Shown here one piece after another: positions 62,653 to 64,000 of a stretch of DNA of 64,000 bases; within the stretch, counting starts at the first letter, position 1; each line of letters opens with the position of its first letter. Made by a program: the position numbers and the translations under genes. The notes under the pieces were generated by a model, which saw only the letters and a program-made list of their open reading frames with translations, did no database searches and had not been told where the DNA came from. Source of the DNA: Amycolatopsis thermophila (lineage in GTDB: Bacteria; Actinomycetota; Actinomycetes; Mycobacteriales; Pseudonocardiaceae); NCBI RefSeq assembly GCF_030814215.1, contig NZ_JAUSUT010000001.1:4588001-4652000 (forward strand), read 5' to 3'.

Positions 62653-62905
62653 CACGGCCGGAACCGCCCATCAAGCCGAGGCCGAGGTCGCCGCGGCGTT
62701 GCCGAGTGGGCCCGGCTGGCGGTTCGAACCGACGATGGACGGCTTCCGCGGCCTGATTCACGTGCCCTCGGGGCTGGTGCACTCCTGCACCGGGGCCGAT
62801 CTCAGGGCCGCTTCCCGGGCCTGGTCGAGGACGCCATCGAGCTGGGCGAGGTCGTGCTCGACGGCGAGATCGCCGAGGTCCAGGCCGGCGGCCAGGGCCG
62901 GCGCG
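62653..62905 (+). pseudogene. Fragment of an ATP-dependent DNA ligase gene
   Basis: Pieces in two frames: ALPSGPGWRFEPTMDGFRGL, IHVPSGLVHSCTGADL, then (other frame) GRFPGLVEDAIELGEVVLDGEIAEVQAG. The intact ligase reads FEPKWDGFR at the adenylation site; here the catalytic Lys is replaced (FEPTMDGFR). LDGEI is the conserved motif III region. Only the N-terminal third is present. Confidence 0.7.
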
Positions 62906-63079
62906 CAACGCCGAACGCCACGGCTACCGTCAGTGAGCACGCAACCGAGGTGACCACCATCGAATGCACTTCGCGCGATGTCCACTCGAAAGGGTGGCCG
63001 AGGCCGTGCGCCCGGCACCGGAACTGGCTAGCTTTTGCCCCTCGTCGAACAACGGATGTCCCGAGGGAAGGAAAGCTCA

Positions 63080-63331
63080 GTGTCGCGCACACTTCGTGCT
63101 GGTGTCATGGGTCTCGCGGCCGCCTCGGCGGTTCTGGCCGGGACGGGCGCCGCGCAGGCCGATGTCGGTACGCCACAGCTCAAGGCTGTCGGCATGACGG
63201 TCAACGGCCTGATGGGCGCGGGCGGCACCCCCAGCGTGCTCAGCGCCGTCACGGGCAAGGAGAGCGCGGTCTCGCCGATCACCGGCGGCAACCCGCTCCG
63301 GTTGGTGACGGGCAAGCTGCCGATCCGCTGA
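63080..63331 (+). CDS. Small secreted protein, unknown function (83 aa)
   Basis: GTG 63080 after AAGGAA; the ATG at 63056 is an alternative. Signal peptide: SRTLRAGVMGLAAASAVLAGTG, AAQA-D cleavage at about residue 31. Mature part (about 52 aa) is Gly/Val/Thr-rich (KAVGMTVNGLMGAGGTPSVLSAVTGKESAVSPITGGNPLRLVTG) without cysteines. Not recognised; looks like a short cell-surface or secreted peptide of actinomycetes. Confidence 0.7.
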   Translation: MSRTLRAGVMGLAAASAVLAGTGAAQADVGTPQLKAVGMTVNGLMGAGGTPSVLSAVTGKESAVSPITGGNPLRLVTGKLPIR

Positions 63332-63339
63332 ACCCGAAC

Positions 63340-63374
63340 AAGCGCGCCACGGAAAACCCTTCCGTGGCGCGCTT
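63340..63374. terminator. Bidirectional hairpin terminator
   Basis: Perfect 15-bp stem AAGCGCGCCACGGAA (63340-63354) and TTCCGTGGCGCGCTT (63360-63374), 5-nt loop. Lies between the secreted-protein gene and the convergent ANTAR gene. Confidence 0.88.
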
Positions 63375-63382
63375 CTTCGCGT

Positions 63383-64000
63383 TCAGCGCTGCAGTGACTC
63401 GAGCAGGTTGCGGGCCACCACGGCGAGCTTGGTGTTCGTCCGCTGCGACTCCTCGACGAGCCGGGTGAACGCCTCCTCGGCGGTGCACCCGTGGATCGCC
63501 ATCAGCACACCCTTGGCCTGGTCGATCTCGGCCCGCGAGGTCAGCGCGGTCTCCAGCTGCCCGATCTTGCGGTTGGTCGCCTGCCAGCGGCGGGCGTTGG
63601 CGAAGGCGTCGCAGGCGGCGGTGACGAACAGGCGCATCACCTGCTCGTCGTAGGTGTCGAAGGCCTGCGCGGTGAAGCTGTACATGTCCAGGCCGCCGAC
63701 CACCTCGTCCTCGCCGGACTCACCGGACAGCAGCAGGGGCACCGACAGGTAGGTGTTGACGCCGGCCGCCTTCGACGCGGCGGTGAACTCCGGCCACTCC
63801 GCCTCGTGTTCGCCGACGACGGCGCGCACCGGGTGACGCCGGGTGGCCGCCTCGACGCACGGGCCACGGCGGGACGCGTACTGGACCTTGTCGATCTGGA
63901 CGACGCTGTCGTCGGTGGCCGCGAGGGTGTACAGGTGGCCGTCCTCGGCGAGGGCCGTGATCGTCGCGGCGTCGGCGTCCGGCACGGTCGCGATGGCCCC
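63383..64000 (-). CDS. GAF-ANTAR domain regulator, 5' end cut by window edge
   Basis: Only the C-terminal about 205 residues are visible. GAF domain: ALAEDGHLYTLAATDDSVVQIDKVQY, SRRGPCVEAATRRHPVRA, GVNTYLSVPLLLSGESGEDEVVGGLDMYS. ANTAR domain at the end: ETALTSRAEIDQAKGVLMAIHGCTAEEAFTRLVEESQRTNTKLAVVARNLL. ANTAR proteins bind two-hairpin RNA antiterminator sites. The frame stays open to the edge, so its true start lies beyond 64000. Confidence 0.88.
   Translation of the reverse strand, partial: GAIATVPDADAATITALAEDGHLYTLAATDDSVVQIDKVQYASRRGPCVEAATRRHPVRAVVGEHEAEWPEFTAASKAAGVNTYLSVPLLLSGESGEDEVVGGLDMYSFTAQAFDTYDEQVMRLFVTAACDAFANARRWQATNRKIGQLETALTSRAEIDQAKGVLMAIHGCTAEEAFTRLVEESQRTNTKLAVVARNLLESLQR

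Overview
The window is high-GC actinobacterial chromosome. Dense ATGA start/stop overlaps, GTG starts, a cvn conservon, an actinobacterial gas vesicle cluster, leaderless promoters and an ech-fcs ferulate operon closely resembling the one described in Amycolatopsis point to Amycolatopsis or a near relative in the Pseudonocardiaceae. This placement comes from reading the proteins, not from a search.

Layout. 1-6000 (minus): an L-fucose-type operon (fuconate dehydratase, aldo/keto reductase, an unknown 85-aa protein, a CUT2 sugar ABC transporter) cut by the left edge. 6.3-11.3 kb: two complete ABC-F ATPases around a TetR regulator, with a third decayed ABC-F remnant and a possible attenuator leader. 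11.4-17.1 kb (plus): a ten-gene gas vesicle cluster (Y-Z-A-F-G-O-J-L-S-K order) followed by a GlsB-type membrane protein; both units have GTTT/GGGTA-like stress-sigma promoter candidates. 17-27.4 kb: two flavin monooxygenases with regulators, a DUF2975/Xre pair, a frameshifted SDR behind a MerR-type promoter, hydrolases, and a decayed methyltransferase. 27.4-28.6 kb: a gene graveyard (SMP-30-like gene, enolase-superfamily fragment). 28.6-30.6 kb: small secreted and soluble proteins. 30.6-33.3 kb: ech-fcs with a frameshifted fcs and a gutted MarR gene beside it. 33.3-35.3 kb: an rsbQ-rsbP-like pair. 35.7-38.3 kb: an aromatic prenyltransferase followed by tryptophanase, then a transposase scrap and a strong terminator. 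38.6-42.4 kb (minus): conservon cvnABCD. 42.8-43.6 kb: a gutted phospholipase C gene. 43.7-53 kb: hydroxypyruvate isomerase-like protein, acyl-CoA ligase, GNAT, HATPase-like protein, MarR/epoxide hydrolase, a phosphotransferase with a tandem repeat at its 3' end, USP, threonine dehydratase, two TetRs. 53.3-55.2 kb: MFS exporter and a DUF4396 protein behind a CsoR-like palindrome. 55.2-64 kb: methyltransferase, PLP decarboxylase, lytic-transglycosylase-like protein, polyprenol-phosphate mannosyltransferase, S9 peptidase, more gene scraps, a small secreted protein and a GAF-ANTAR regulator cut by the right edge.

Three themes stand out. First, stress: gas vesicles, GlsB, the RsbQ/RsbP pair and the conservon could belong to one response. 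Second, operator architecture is readable at many TetR/MarR/MerR/CsoR-controlled genes, and several of these promoters place the start codon at +1 (leaderless mRNAs). Third, gene decay: at least eight loci are pseudogenes or fragments. Three coding genes (SDR, VOC, fcs) carry only a single-base lesion, which could be either real or sequence error.

No tRNA, rRNA, CRISPR array, prophage or complete insertion sequence was recognised.
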